This document shows positions 1 through 7,328 of a stretch of 32,751 nucleotides of DNA, piece after piece. The stretch covers positions 1 through 32,751 of the forward strand of contig NZ_JAHBBE010000032.1 in the NCBI RefSeq assembly GCF_019331805.1, read 5' to 3'. The notes beneath the pieces were generated by a model. It worked only from the letters and a program-made list of their open reading frames with translations. It did not search any database and had not been told where the DNA came from. How positions within the stretch are numbered: position 1 is the stretch's first letter; each line of letters opens with the position of its first letter. The stretch is from Bifidobacterium pongonis (GTDB lineage Bacteria; Actinomycetota; Actinomycetes; Actinomycetales; Bifidobacteriaceae). Made by a program: the position numbers and the translations under genes.

Positions 1-53
1 GGATTGGTGAGTGGGGTGATGGGCGGGTGAGCGGGGGTGATTGGGCGAAGGGG

Positions 54-127
54 TATCGAACCGGTTCGACACGCGGGATTATTTGCTTCGCGGGGGCGGT
101 CGGCGGTAATATCGAACCGGTTCGATA
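54..127 (+). promoter_or_regulatory. Two LacI-type operators and candidate promoter of sucrose phosphorylase
   Basis: Two near-identical palindromes, ATCGAACCGGTTCGA(C/T), lie at 55-70 and 110-127, with centres 56 bp apart. The second is a perfect 18-bp palindrome, TATCGAACCGGTTCGATA. A central CG flanked by symmetric arms is typical of LacI-family operators. Between them a candidate promoter can be read: TTGCTT at 83-88, 18 bp, TAATAT at 107-112. Its -10 box runs into the second operator, so a bound repressor would block transcription. A sucrose-responsive LacI regulator is inferred; no regulator gene for it lies in the window. Confidence 0.75.
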
Positions 128-168
128 CTTATGGACGGAACCTACGGAACGGAACCAAAGGAGGTCCC

Positions 169-1683
169 ATGAAGAACAAGGTGCAACTCATCACCTATGC
201 CGACCGTCTCGGCGACGGCACCCTGGCATCGATGACCAATATCCTGCGCACTCGCTTCGATGGCGTGTATGACGGCGTGCACATCCTGCCGTTCTTCACC
301 CCGTTCGACGGCGCAGACGCCGGCTTCGACCCGATCGACCACACCAAGGTCGATCCGAGGCTCGGCAGCTGGGATGACGTGGCCGAACTCTCCACGACCC
401 ACAACATCATGGTCGACGCCATCGTCAACCACATGAGCTGGGAATCCAAGCAGTTCCAGGACGTGCTCGTCAAGGGCGAGGAGTCCGAATACTACCCGAT
501 GTTCCTCACCATGAGCTCCGTCTTCCCGAACGGCGCGACCGAAGAAGACCTGGCCGGCATCTACCGCCCGCGCCCGGGCCTGCCGTTCACCCACTACAAG
601 TTCGCGGGCAAAACCCGCCTGGTCTGGGTCAGCTTCACCCCGCAGCAGGTCGACATCGACACCGACTCCGACAAGGGTTGGGAATACCTCATGTCGATCT
701 TCGACCAGATGGCTGCCTCGCACGTCAGCTACATCCGCCTCGACGCCGTCGGCTACGGCGCCAAGGAAGCCGGCACCAGCTGCTTCATGACCCCGAAGAC
801 CTTCAAACTCATCTCCCGCCTGCGCGAGGAAGGCGTGAAGCGCGGTCTGGAAATCCTCATCGAAGTGCACTCCTACTACAAGAAGCAGGTGGAGATCGCC
901 TCCAAGGTCGACCGCGTCTACGATTTCGCGCTGCCGCCGCTGCTGCTGCACTCGCTGTTCACCGGTCATGTCGAACCGGTGGCGCATTGGACCGAAATCC
1001 GCCCGAACAACGCCGTCACCGTGCTCGATACGCACGACGGCATCGGCGTGATCGACATCGGCTCCGACCAGCTCGACCGTTCGCTCAAGGGTCTGGTGCC
1101 GGATGAGGACGTCGACAATCTCGTCAACACCATCCACGCCAACACCAAGGGCGAATCGCAGGCCGCAACCGGTGCCGCCGCGTCCAACCTCGACCTCTAC
1201 CAGGTCAACAGCACCTACTATTCGGCGCTCGGCTGCAACGACCAGCATTACATCGCCGCGCGCGCCGTGCAGTTCTTCCTGCCGGGCGTACCGCAGGTGT
1301 ACTACGTGGGTGCGCTCGCCGGCAAGAACGACATGGAACTGCTGCGCAAGACCAACAACGGCCGAGACATCAACCGTCACTACTATTCCACCGCGGAAAT
1401 CGACGAGAATCTCGAACGTCCGGTGGTCAAGGCGCTGAACGCCCTGGCGAAGTTCCGCAACGAGCTCGACGCGTTCGACGGCGAATTCTCGTACAAGGCG
1501 GACGGCGACACGTCCATCGCCTTCACTTGGAAGGGAGCCGAAACCTCGGCGACGCTCACCTTCGAGCCCGGCCGCGGTCTTGGCGTGAGCAACACCGCGT
1601 CGGTCGCGTCGCTGACTTGGGTCGATTCGGCGGGCGAACACCGTACGGATGATCTGATCGCGCAGCCGCCGGTCGTGCGATAA
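169..1683 (+). CDS. scrP: Sucrose phosphorylase (GH13 subfamily 18)
   Basis: Converts sucrose and phosphate to alpha-glucose-1-phosphate and fructose in the cytoplasm, saving one ATP when feeding the bifid shunt. The 504 residues match the usual family length. The active-site residues known from the B. adolescentis enzyme fall exactly in register: nucleophile Asp192 in YIRLDAVGYG, acid/base Glu232 in LIEVHSYY, and transition-state stabiliser Asp290 in LDTHDGIG. The ATG at 169 is chosen because AAAGGAGGT ends 3-4 bases upstream; an in-frame start further upstream would put the operators inside the gene. Two LacI-type operators precede it and a sugar permease follows. The coding sequence is extremely close to what I recall of characterised bifidobacterial enzymes, so the assignment is firm. 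Confidence 0.97.
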   Translation: MKNKVQLITYADRLGDGTLASMTNILRTRFDGVYDGVHILPFFTPFDGADAGFDPIDHTKVDPRLGSWDDVAELSTTHNIMVDAIVNHMSWESKQFQDVLVKGEESEYYPMFLTMSSVFPNGATEEDLAGIYRPRPGLPFTHYKFAGKTRLVWVSFTPQQVDIDTDSDKGWEYLMSIFDQMAASHVSYIRLDAVGYGAKEAGTSCFMTPKTFKLISRLREEGVKRGLEILIEVHSYYKKQVEIASKVDRVYDFALPPLLLHSLFTGHVEPVAHWTEIRPNNAVTVLDTHDGIGVIDIGSDQLDRSLKGLVPDEDVDNLVNTIHANTKGESQAATGAAASNLDLYQVNSTYYSALGCNDQHYIAARAVQFFLPGVPQVYYVGALAGKNDMELLRKTNNGRDINRHYYSTAEIDENLERPVVKALNALAKFRNELDAFDGEFSYKADGDTSIAFTWKGAETSATLTFEPGRGLGVSNTASVASLTWVDSAGEHRTDDLIAQPPVVR

Positions 1684-1700
1684 AACCGTGCGATAAAACC
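1675..1700 (+). repeat. 13-bp tandem duplication across a stop codon
   Basis: GTGCGATAAAACC occurs twice back to back (1675-1687 and 1688-1700), and the first copy contains the TAA stop of the sucrose phosphorylase gene. It looks like a small slippage duplication. No function is evident. Confidence 0.8.
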
Positions 1701-1764
1701 GTGCAGCGAAACCTCATCGATGGCACGGTGATGACACACGGCGATAACACGACGGCGTGATAGT

Positions 1765-1804
1765 GGAGGGAGGCGTAGCGGAAGCGGCGCTTCCCTCCTT
1801 CGTC
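1765..1804 (+). terminator. Weak terminator-like hairpin after sucrose phosphorylase
   Basis: GGAGGGA at 1765-1771 pairs with TCCCTCC at 1792-1798, followed by the pyrimidine-rich TTCGTC. The loop is long and the T tract poor. The rest of the roughly 380-base gap to the next gene (1684-2066) holds a degenerate 9-nt periodic stretch around 1862-1900 (AAACCC/GAACC units) and no gene I can support. Confidence 0.4.
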
Positions 1805-2066
1805 TTTTCCGCTTCCGGCCTTCCTCGCCTCACGGCGCCATCGCCCACCGCTCACCGCCCGCAAAACCCACAGAACCCGCAGAACCTGCGAAACCGTGGA
1901 AAACCAGACATTCGGCAGGCATAAGACGCATTCGAAGGCGCATAGGAAAGACACGCATGCAGATACGCCCCACAGCGTACTCTGAAACCATAGGAGGGAA
2001 GCCGTTCGCAGTGTGCCGAACAGCATGGTCGAACGGTGCAACGCATCGAGGGACAGAGGAGCAACT

Positions 2067-3686
2067 GTGCTGGAACCGTACGTTCGCCCGGGCATCGACG
2101 ATCGCCCTGATTACGACAAAGCGCTGAGCGACGAAGACAAAGCATCCGTTTCACGGCTCGCACGTGAGGACCGGCGACTACCACCGGAAGCGTCGGCGAA
2201 ACAACCCGAAGCGCAAGCCGCGCGACTCACTGCGGCAGGTGGCGCGTCGGTCGCCGCGGCAGGCGTCGACACCGCCGTACCCGATTACGCCTCATCATTC
2301 CTCGACATGCGCGACCCCATGACCTCCGCGGACGGCGTGAAACCGTCCCGAACGGACGTGCTGCGCCTGAAATGGGCGTTCGCGCTCGCCGCGGTGCTCA
2401 TCACCGCACCGTGGGTCATGCTCAATCTCATCGCCATCCCCAACCACATCGCCCTGCTGTACGGGCTCAACACCGAGAACCTTCTGCTCGACGTCACCAG
2501 CCAATCCGCATTGGCGACCCCGCTCGCCGTGGTCATCGCCCTGGGCGCGGTGCTGTCGATTGTGGTCACGCCGCTGATCTCCACATTCTCCGACCATACG
2601 CGCGTCATCATCGGCAGACGCACGCCGTGGCTTGTCTCCGGCGGTGTGCTCGCGGCGCTGGCCACGCTGATCCTCAGTGCCACGGATGCCGTGGTCGGTT
2701 TGGTCGCGGGCTGGCTGCTCATGCAACCCGCGTATGTGATGCTCACCGCGCCGCTCGTCGCGGCCATTGCCGAGCGTGTGCCGGACAAGTACCGCGTGGG
2801 GGTCGACCGTTGGCATGCGGTGGGCGTGCTTGTCGGCGAGGCCGCCGGCGGTGTGATCGGCGGCATGTCCGTCGCCTTCGGGGCGACCGACGTGTTCCTG
2901 TGCGCGGCGGTGCTGTTCGCCGTTTCCGGCGTGATTCCCGTGCTGGTTTGGCCTCACGAACGGTCGAGCGTCGACCAGAAGTGGGCCCGCACCGATTGGC
3001 GTGACGTGTTCTCCATGCTGCGCGGCCCGCGCGGCGACAACGCGCATGAATTCCGCCGCCTGTTCCTCTCCAGGGTGTTCATGATGGCCGCAATGGCATC
3101 GACCAGCGTGTTCCTGTGGTACATCGTGCGATTCGCCTTGTATGGCAATCGTGCGCTCCCTGCGGATCCCACGCCGCTCACCCTTCCTGCCGGAACGCTG
3201 ATCATGATGTTCTCCATCGTGATGTTCGGCGGCGCGCTGCTGGCCACGGGCATGGCCGGCATCATCACCGACCGTATCGAGCTCATGCGTGGTTCGCGCA
3301 ACCGCAACTTCCGTATCGCCGTCGTGATTGCCGGCGGACTGTATGTGATCGGGCTTCTCGCGGGTATGCTCACCGTGCTGATGGGTGGGGAGAAGGCGAT
3401 TCTGCTGCTCGCGTTCCTTGCCGGGTTCAGTCTGAGCATCTATGACGTGCTTATGCATTCGCTGGTGGTCGAGTCGCTGCCCGATCCGCGTAATGCCGGT
3501 CGTGATCTGGGCTTCTACGCGCTGTCGAAGCCGCTGGGTCTGATTCTGGGCGTGGTGGTGGGAGCCGCCGCGGTGAATCTGTTCTCCCCGTCGCTGGGGT
3601 ATGTGGCGCTGTTCCCGACCGCCATCGTGTGCGTGTGCGTGGCGGTGCTGCTGCCGTTGTTCGCAGGCAAAGCGAGGAACAGTTGA
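2067..3686 (+). CDS. scrT: MFS/GPH-like sugar permease, probable sucrose transporter
   Basis: A 539-residue membrane protein. A hydrophilic N-terminal extension of about 90 residues is followed by roughly 12 hydrophobic segments. The cytoplasmic loop reading DHTRVIIGRRTPW resembles the D-R-GRR(R/T)P signature of sucrose/proton symporters of the GPH and SLC45 type. It follows sucrose phosphorylase in the same direction; in other bifidobacteria scrP and scrT are neighbours, so sucrose import is the likely job. GTG at 2067 is preferred because AGAGGAG lies 5 bases upstream. Alternatives are GTG 2013 and ATG 2025, which sit 15 to 27 bases behind AGGAGG at 1992-1997. No copy of the scrP operator is seen in the gap, so co-transcription or separate control is undecided. 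Substrate is inferred from context. Confidence 0.85.
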   Translation: MLEPYVRPGIDDRPDYDKALSDEDKASVSRLAREDRRLPPEASAKQPEAQAARLTAAGGASVAAAGVDTAVPDYASSFLDMRDPMTSADGVKPSRTDVLRLKWAFALAAVLITAPWVMLNLIAIPNHIALLYGLNTENLLLDVTSQSALATPLAVVIALGAVLSIVVTPLISTFSDHTRVIIGRRTPWLVSGGVLAALATLILSATDAVVGLVAGWLLMQPAYVMLTAPLVAAIAERVPDKYRVGVDRWHAVGVLVGEAAGGVIGGMSVAFGATDVFLCAAVLFAVSGVIPVLVWPHERSSVDQKWARTDWRDVFSMLRGPRGDNAHEFRRLFLSRVFMMAAMASTSVFLWYIVRFALYGNRALPADPTPLTLPAGTLIMMFSIVMFGGALLATGMAGIITDRIELMRGSRNRNFRIAVVIAGGLYVIGLLAGMLTVLMGGEKAILLLAFLAGFSLSIYDVLMHSLVVESLPDPRNAGRDLGFYALSKPLGLILGVVVGAAAVNLFSPSLGYVALFPTAIVCVCVAVLLPLFAGKARNS

Positions 3687-3858
3687 ACGGTTGACGGAAC
3701 GGCTGGTCAAACGGCTGATCGAAACTGATCGATCGCGCCGGTGCGGCGCACGGTGTGCGGGAACGCATGCCAATGCTGCACCGGCGTTGCTGTTATTGCG
3801 GAACGGTCGTGCGGGCCAAGACCTGGCGCGGCACCGTTTCATCCAAGAAAAAGACGAA

Positions 3859-3878
3859 TGTTCACATAGTGAACACCC
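3859..3878 (+). promoter_or_regulatory. Inverted repeat shared with ilvC-1 upstream region
   Basis: TGTTCACATAGTGAACA (3859-3875) has 7-bp perfect arms around ATA and is followed by CCC. A near-identical site with the same downstream ACACCC occurs at 5703-5721 ahead of ilvC-1. Both are preceded by an A-rich GAAAAA stretch. It could be an operator for an amino-acid-responsive regulator. Read on the minus strand it is also a hairpin running into CTTTTT, i.e. a terminator for antisense transcripts. Confidence 0.55.
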
Positions 3879-3971
3879 GGTAGATAGTTGCGGTGGCGGC
3901 TCCTATGGTCTCACCGTAGTTCGGATGGAAATCCGAGGAAATACTTCGAAACCGAAAGGAGGTTCGCCACG

Positions 3972-4040
3972 ATGACTGGATTCAATGCGCTCGCACTGCT
4001 GTCCGCACGAATTATTATTCCGTCTTCGCTGGCGGACTGA
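3972..4040 (+). CDS. Putative isoleucine leader peptide (22 aa)
   Basis: A short open frame with an excellent ribosome site (AAAGGAGGT, 3956-3964) and ATG at 3972. It encodes 22 residues with ALALLSAR followed by three consecutive Ile codons (ATT ATT ATT, 4011-4019) and ends in TGA at 4038-4040. Such runs of the regulated amino acid are the hallmark of transcription-attenuation leader peptides of ilv/leu operons. A terminator hairpin with alternative pairings follows directly (4058-4125), then an MHS transporter gene. Leader peptides of this kind are known for ilv and leu genes in Actinobacteria. Here the controlled gene is a transporter followed by ilvC. The reading is based on the sequence alone; translation is inferred. 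Confidence 0.75.
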   Translation: MTGFNALALLSARIIIPSSLAD

Positions 4041-4125
4041 TTCGGCATACAAGCTTGAGCCCCGCCAACGAAGGCAGGGCAACGAGCGAGAATCTTGAAG
4101 CCCTGCAAACGTGCGGGGCTTTTTT
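4030..4125 (+). promoter_or_regulatory. Transcription attenuator of the MHS transporter
   Basis: Rho-independent terminator: arm AGCCCTGC (4099-4106), loop AAACGT, arm GCGGGGCT (4113-4120), then TTTTTT (4120-4125). Competing pairings are visible. GCAGGGC (4074-4080) is complementary to GCCCTGC (4100-4106). AGCCCCGC (4058-4065) is a perfect complement of the terminator's 3' arm. TGGCGG (4030-4035), inside the last leader codons, pairs with CCGCCA (4062-4067). A ribosome stalled on the Ile codons would cover 4030-4035 and free 4058-4065 to capture the terminator arm. This switching model is inference. Confidence 0.75.
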
Positions 4126-4249
4126 GTTGCCCGCCCACAAGGCATCACGCAGCAATCCCAAGCGAGAACGAAGCGAACACAGCACCGAGCGGTACGACCG
4201 GCAACGGCCGCCGCCCGCACAAGGAATGAATGAAGAGGGGCAAATCCTT

Positions 4250-5602
4250 ATGACTGCAGCCGATGTGACAACGTCAGGCAAACTCAAAGCGATGGCACGA
4301 GATTCCGTCAAAACCGTGATCGCGGCCTCCATGGTCGGCACCGCCATCGAATTCTACGACTTCTACGCTTACGGCACCGCCGCGGCGAACTACTTTCCGA
4401 AGGTCTTCTTTGGCGACACCACCAATCCGACCGTCGCGCTGCTCGCCAGCCTGCTCACCTTCGCCATCGCCTTCATCGCCCGCCCGCTGGGCTCCCTGGT
4501 GTTCGGCCACTTCGGCGATCGCATGGGCCGCAAGACCACGCTGGTGGTCTCCCTGCTCACCATGGGCGTCGCGACCTTCCTGATCGGCTGCCTGCCGACC
4601 TACGACCAGTGGGGTATCGCGGCGGTCGCGGTGCTGTGCCTCTGCCGTTTCGTGCAGGGCATCGGCCTTGGCGGCGAATGGTCCGGCGCGGCTCTGGTGG
4701 CCACCGAGAACGCTCCGGAAGACAAGCGCGCGCTGTACGGCTCCTTCCCGGAGCTGGGCGCCCCGATCGGCTTCTTCCTGTCGAACGGCACCTACTTCCT
4801 GCTGGAAACCTTCAACGATGACGATGCCATGCTCGCCTGGGGTTGGCGCGTGCCGTTCCTGCTGTCCGCGATCCTCGTGATCGTCGGCCTCGTGGTCCGC
4901 GTCCAGATGGAGGAAACCCCGATCTTCCGCCTCGCCCAGGAGCAGAAGAAGGTCGTCAAGTCCCCGCTCACCGAAGTCTTCAAGAAGAGCTGGAAGCAGG
5001 TGCTGCAGGCTACCTTCCTGGTGGCCGTCACCTACACGCTGTTCTACACGCTCGCCACCTGGTCCCTCGCTTGGGGCACCAAGACCACCGAACAGGGCGG
5101 CGGCAACCTCGGATTCTCCAATCAGGAGTATCTGCTCATGCTGATGATCGCCGTGTGCGTGTTCGCCGCGTTCATCGTGATCTCCTGCGTGAACGCCGAC
5201 AAGTTCGGTCGCAAGCGCGTGATCGTCATCTCCTCCTGCTGCCTCGTCGCCTTCGCGTTGCTCTTCCCGTTCCTGCTGGATGGCAACCTGGTCGGCCAGC
5301 GTAACTTCTTCACCAACATGGTCTTCCTGTGCGTCGGCTTCGCGCTGATGGGCACCGCATTCGGCCCGATCGGCGCGTTCCTGCCCGAACTGTTCGATGC
5401 GAACGTGCGCTACTCCGGCTCCGGCATCGGCTACAACCTGGCCGCCATCGTCGGCGCGGCATTCGTGCCGACCATCGCCACCTGGCTGTCCCACAACTGG
5501 GGCGTGCACTCCGTGGGCCTGTACCTCGGCGTGATGGCCGTCTGCTGCCTCGTCGCGGTGCTGAGCTGCAAGGAGACCAAGGACGTCGATTTCACCAAGT
5601 GA
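4250..5602 (+). CDS. MHS-family MFS transporter (metabolite:H+ symporter)
   Basis: A 450-residue, 12-TM major facilitator. It carries family signatures: TAIEFYDFYAYGTAA near the N terminus, GHFGDRMGRKTTL in the loop between TM2 and TM3, and RFVQGIGLGGEWSGA in TM4, as in ShiA/ProP/KgtP-type MHS symporters that move dicarboxylates, shikimate, betaine or similar metabolites with protons. ATG 4250 follows AGAGGGG with 9 bases between; ATG 4226 lies directly against AAGGA and is less likely. It sits behind an Ile-codon leader and attenuator and ahead of ilvC, so import or export of a branched-chain amino acid or its keto-acid precursor is a reasonable guess, not shown. A 13-bp tandem duplication starts at its stop codon. 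Confidence 0.9.
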   Translation: MTAADVTTSGKLKAMARDSVKTVIAASMVGTAIEFYDFYAYGTAAANYFPKVFFGDTTNPTVALLASLLTFAIAFIARPLGSLVFGHFGDRMGRKTTLVVSLLTMGVATFLIGCLPTYDQWGIAAVAVLCLCRFVQGIGLGGEWSGAALVATENAPEDKRALYGSFPELGAPIGFFLSNGTYFLLETFNDDDAMLAWGWRVPFLLSAILVIVGLVVRVQMEETPIFRLAQEQKKVVKSPLTEVFKKSWKQVLQATFLVAVTYTLFYTLATWSLAWGTKTTEQGGGNLGFSNQEYLLMLMIAVCVFAAFIVISCVNADKFGRKRVIVISSCCLVAFALLFPFLLDGNLVGQRNFFTNMVFLCVGFALMGTAFGPIGAFLPELFDANVRYSGSGIGYNLAAIVGAAFVPTIATWLSHNWGVHSVGLYLGVMAVCCLVAVLSCKETKDVDFTK

Positions 5603-5626
5603 AATCAGCGTTTGAAATCAGCGTTT
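5601..5626 (+). repeat. 13-bp tandem duplication at the stop codon
   Basis: GAAATCAGCGTTT is repeated exactly (5601-5613, 5614-5626), beginning inside the TGA stop of the MHS transporter gene. It resembles the 13-bp duplication at the stop of the sucrose phosphorylase gene in size and position but not in sequence. Confidence 0.8.
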
Positions 5627-5635
5627 GAAACGTTG

Positions 5636-5680
5636 ACCCGCCCTCCGGACCCACCTTCCGGTCGGGCTTTGAGGGCGGGT
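5636..5680 (+). repeat. Inverted repeat between MHS transporter and ilvC-1
   Basis: ACCCGCCCTC (5636-5645) pairs with GAGGGCGGGT (5671-5680); an inner CCGGA/TCCGG hairpin lies between. The plus-strand 3' flank is TCCAAAAAA, not a T tract, so intrinsic termination of the upstream gene is uncertain. Confidence 0.55.
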
Positions 5681-5702
5681 TCCAAAAAATGAAAAAACGG
5701 GC

Positions 5703-5721
5703 GTTCACGTAGTGAACACCC
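5703..5721 (+). promoter_or_regulatory. Inverted repeat upstream of ilvC-1, shared with the leader region
   Basis: GTTCACGTAGTGAAC (5703-5717) followed by ACCC is the counterpart of the site at 3859-3875. On the minus strand it reads as a GGGYGTTCAC hairpin followed by GTTTTTT, a good antisense terminator. On the plus strand it sits about 150 bases ahead of the ilvC start, where an operator could act. No convincing promoter hexamers could be fixed nearby. Confidence 0.5.
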
Positions 5722-5862
5722 TTGGTGCAATCCTTGGAAAATCGGACTAGACCTACGTATCGGAAAAGCCCACAAGGACAACCAGAACAGAAGATTTCTG
5801 CACAACCACGCAGAACGATGAATATCGAATAACACAACAGAAAATCAATAAGGAGCGCCATT

Positions 5863-6915
5863 ATGGCAGCAACTATCTGGTACGAAAAGGACGCCGATCT
5901 CTCCGTGTTCGAAGGCAAGAAGGTCGCCGTTATCGGTTACGGTTCCCAGGGCCACGCTCATGCCCTGAACCTGCGCGACTCCGGTGTGGACGTCGTCGTC
6001 GGCCTGCGTCCTACCTCCAAGTCCGTGGAGTACGCCAAGGAGCAGGGTCTGGAAGTCCAGTCCGTCGCCGACGCCACCGCTGAGGCCGATGTCGTGATGA
6101 TCCTGCTGCCCGATCAGTACCAGGCAGCCGTGTACAAGTCCGAAATCGAGCCGAACCTGAAGCCGGGCGCTGCTCTGGCCTTCGCCCACGGCTTCAACAT
6201 CCACTACGGCTACATCAAGCCGTCCGAGGACCACCCGGTGTTCATGGTCGCCCCGAAGGGCCCGGGCCACATCGTTCGTCGTGAATACACCAACGGCCGT
6301 GGCGTGCCGGTCGTCGTCGCCGTCGAGCAGGATCCTGATGGCAAGACCTGGGAGCTGTGCCTGGCTTATGCCAAGGCTCTGGGCGCTCTGCGTGCAGGCG
6401 CCATCAAGACCACCTTCACCGAGGAGACCGAGACCGATCTGTTCGGCGAGCAGGACGTCCTCATGGGTGGCATCAACCACCTGTGCGACATGGGCTTCGA
6501 TGTGCTGACCGAGGCTGGCTACCAGCCGGAGATCGCCTACTTCGAGGTGTTCCACGAGCTGAAGATGCTGATCGATCTGGCCAACGAAGGCGGCCTGAAC
6601 AAGGCTCGCTGGAGCTGCTCCGACACCGCCCAGTACGGCGATTACACCTCCACGGTCATCACCGAGGAGACCAAGAAGCGCATGCAGTACCAGCTGAAGC
6701 GCATCCAGGACGGCTCCTTCGCCAAGGAGTTCATGGATGATCAGGCTGCCGGCGCTCCGAAGTTCAAGAAGCTGCAGGAAGAGTACAGCCACCCGCACCT
6801 GGAGACCGTTGGCCCGAAGCTGCGCGCCATGTTCTCCTGGAACAACCAGGTGGACGCCGATGCCGATATGGCCGAGTCCTTCAACGGCAAGATCGCTCGT
6901 ACCCAGGTTCAGTGA
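5863..6915 (+). CDS. ilvC: Ketol-acid reductoisomerase, copy 1
   Basis: Second step of branched-chain amino acid synthesis: isomerises and reduces 2-acetolactate or 2-aceto-2-hydroxybutyrate with NAD(P)H and Mg2+, in the cytoplasm. The 350 residues fit a class I (short) enzyme. The N-terminal Rossmann fold shows [21 protein letters not shown] with the loop GLRPTSKS that sets cofactor preference. [14 protein letters not shown] and the C-terminal all-helical metal-binding domain ([22 protein letters not shown]) are complete. ATG 5863 follows AAGGAG with 7 bases between. A very similar second copy lies at 9325. A strong terminator follows at 6960. Paired ilvC genes are, as far as I recall, usual in bifidobacteria. 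Confidence 0.97.
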   Translation: MAATIWYEKDADLSVFEGKKVAVIGYGSQGHAHALNLRDSGVDVVVGLRPTSKSVEYAKEQGLEVQSVADATAEADVVMILLPDQYQAAVYKSEIEPNLKPGAALAFAHGFNIHYGYIKPSEDHPVFMVAPKGPGHIVRREYTNGRGVPVVVAVEQDPDGKTWELCLAYAKALGALRAGAIKTTFTEETETDLFGEQDVLMGGINHLCDMGFDVLTEAGYQPEIAYFEVFHELKMLIDLANEGGLNKARWSCSDTAQYGDYTSTVITEETKKRMQYQLKRIQDGSFAKEFMDDQAAGAPKFKKLQEEYSHPHLETVGPKLRAMFSWNNQVDADADMAESFNGKIARTQVQ

Positions 6916-6959
6916 TTATGTGCGGCTGACTGACACTGTTCAGTAGTCCGCTATGCAAA

Positions 6960-6986
6960 GGCCACCGCTTATGCGGTGGCCTTTTT
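6960..6986 (+). terminator. Rho-independent terminator of ilvC-1
   Basis: GGCCACCGC, loop TTAT, GCGGTGGCC, then TTTTT. A 28-base stretch including it recurs with one mismatch at 8743-8770. Confidence 0.93.
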
Positions 6987-7105
6987 GCGTATTTTTGCGT
7001 ATTGGTGGTGTCGTGCGCGGATGGAATCTTGATGGGGCCTGTGCGATTGGTGCGATTGGTGCGATGGTTGAAGCCTGATGTTCGCCGCGCGTTTGGCCTT
7101 CGAAT

Positions 7106-7265
7106 CTTACACTTTCTTATCCGCTGTGTGTAAGAAGATAAGATAAGTGCAAGATAAATGTAAGATAAGTGCGAGATAATGCACGATAGAGTGTAAGATA
7201 ACGCGGAAAAATGTAAGATAGCGCAAGATAGTGTAAGATAAAGTGTAAGATACTGCACGATAGGT
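7106..7265 (+). repeat. Array of about 10-bp GTGYAAGATA repeats, helically phased
   Basis: Non-coding stretch with about twelve copies of (A/C)GATA, mostly within GTGYAAGATA. Copies start at 7136, 7141, 7152, 7163, 7174, 7184, 7196, 7216, 7226, 7236, 7248 and 7258. Apart from the first pair the steps are 10 to 12 bp, with one 20-bp gap, so nearly all copies face the same side of the helix. An inverted copy (CTTACACTTTCTTATC) borders it at 7106-7121. The array ends about 65 bases before the start of the AlbA/HTH regulator at 7329, and is most simply an operator or nucleoprotein array for that protein. The flanks 6987-7105 hold no other feature I can support. Confidence 0.85.
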
Positions 7266-7328
7266 AAGTGATATTGCAAGGTATGGCGATAACGCGGCCG
7301 CGTGCATGTTGCGCGAAGGGAGTTCGTT

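Noticed and set aside
3956..4125. T-box riboswitch as the explanation for the leader terminator
   Set aside because: No T-box consensus or specifier loop is visible, whereas a well-placed leader peptide with Ile codons is.
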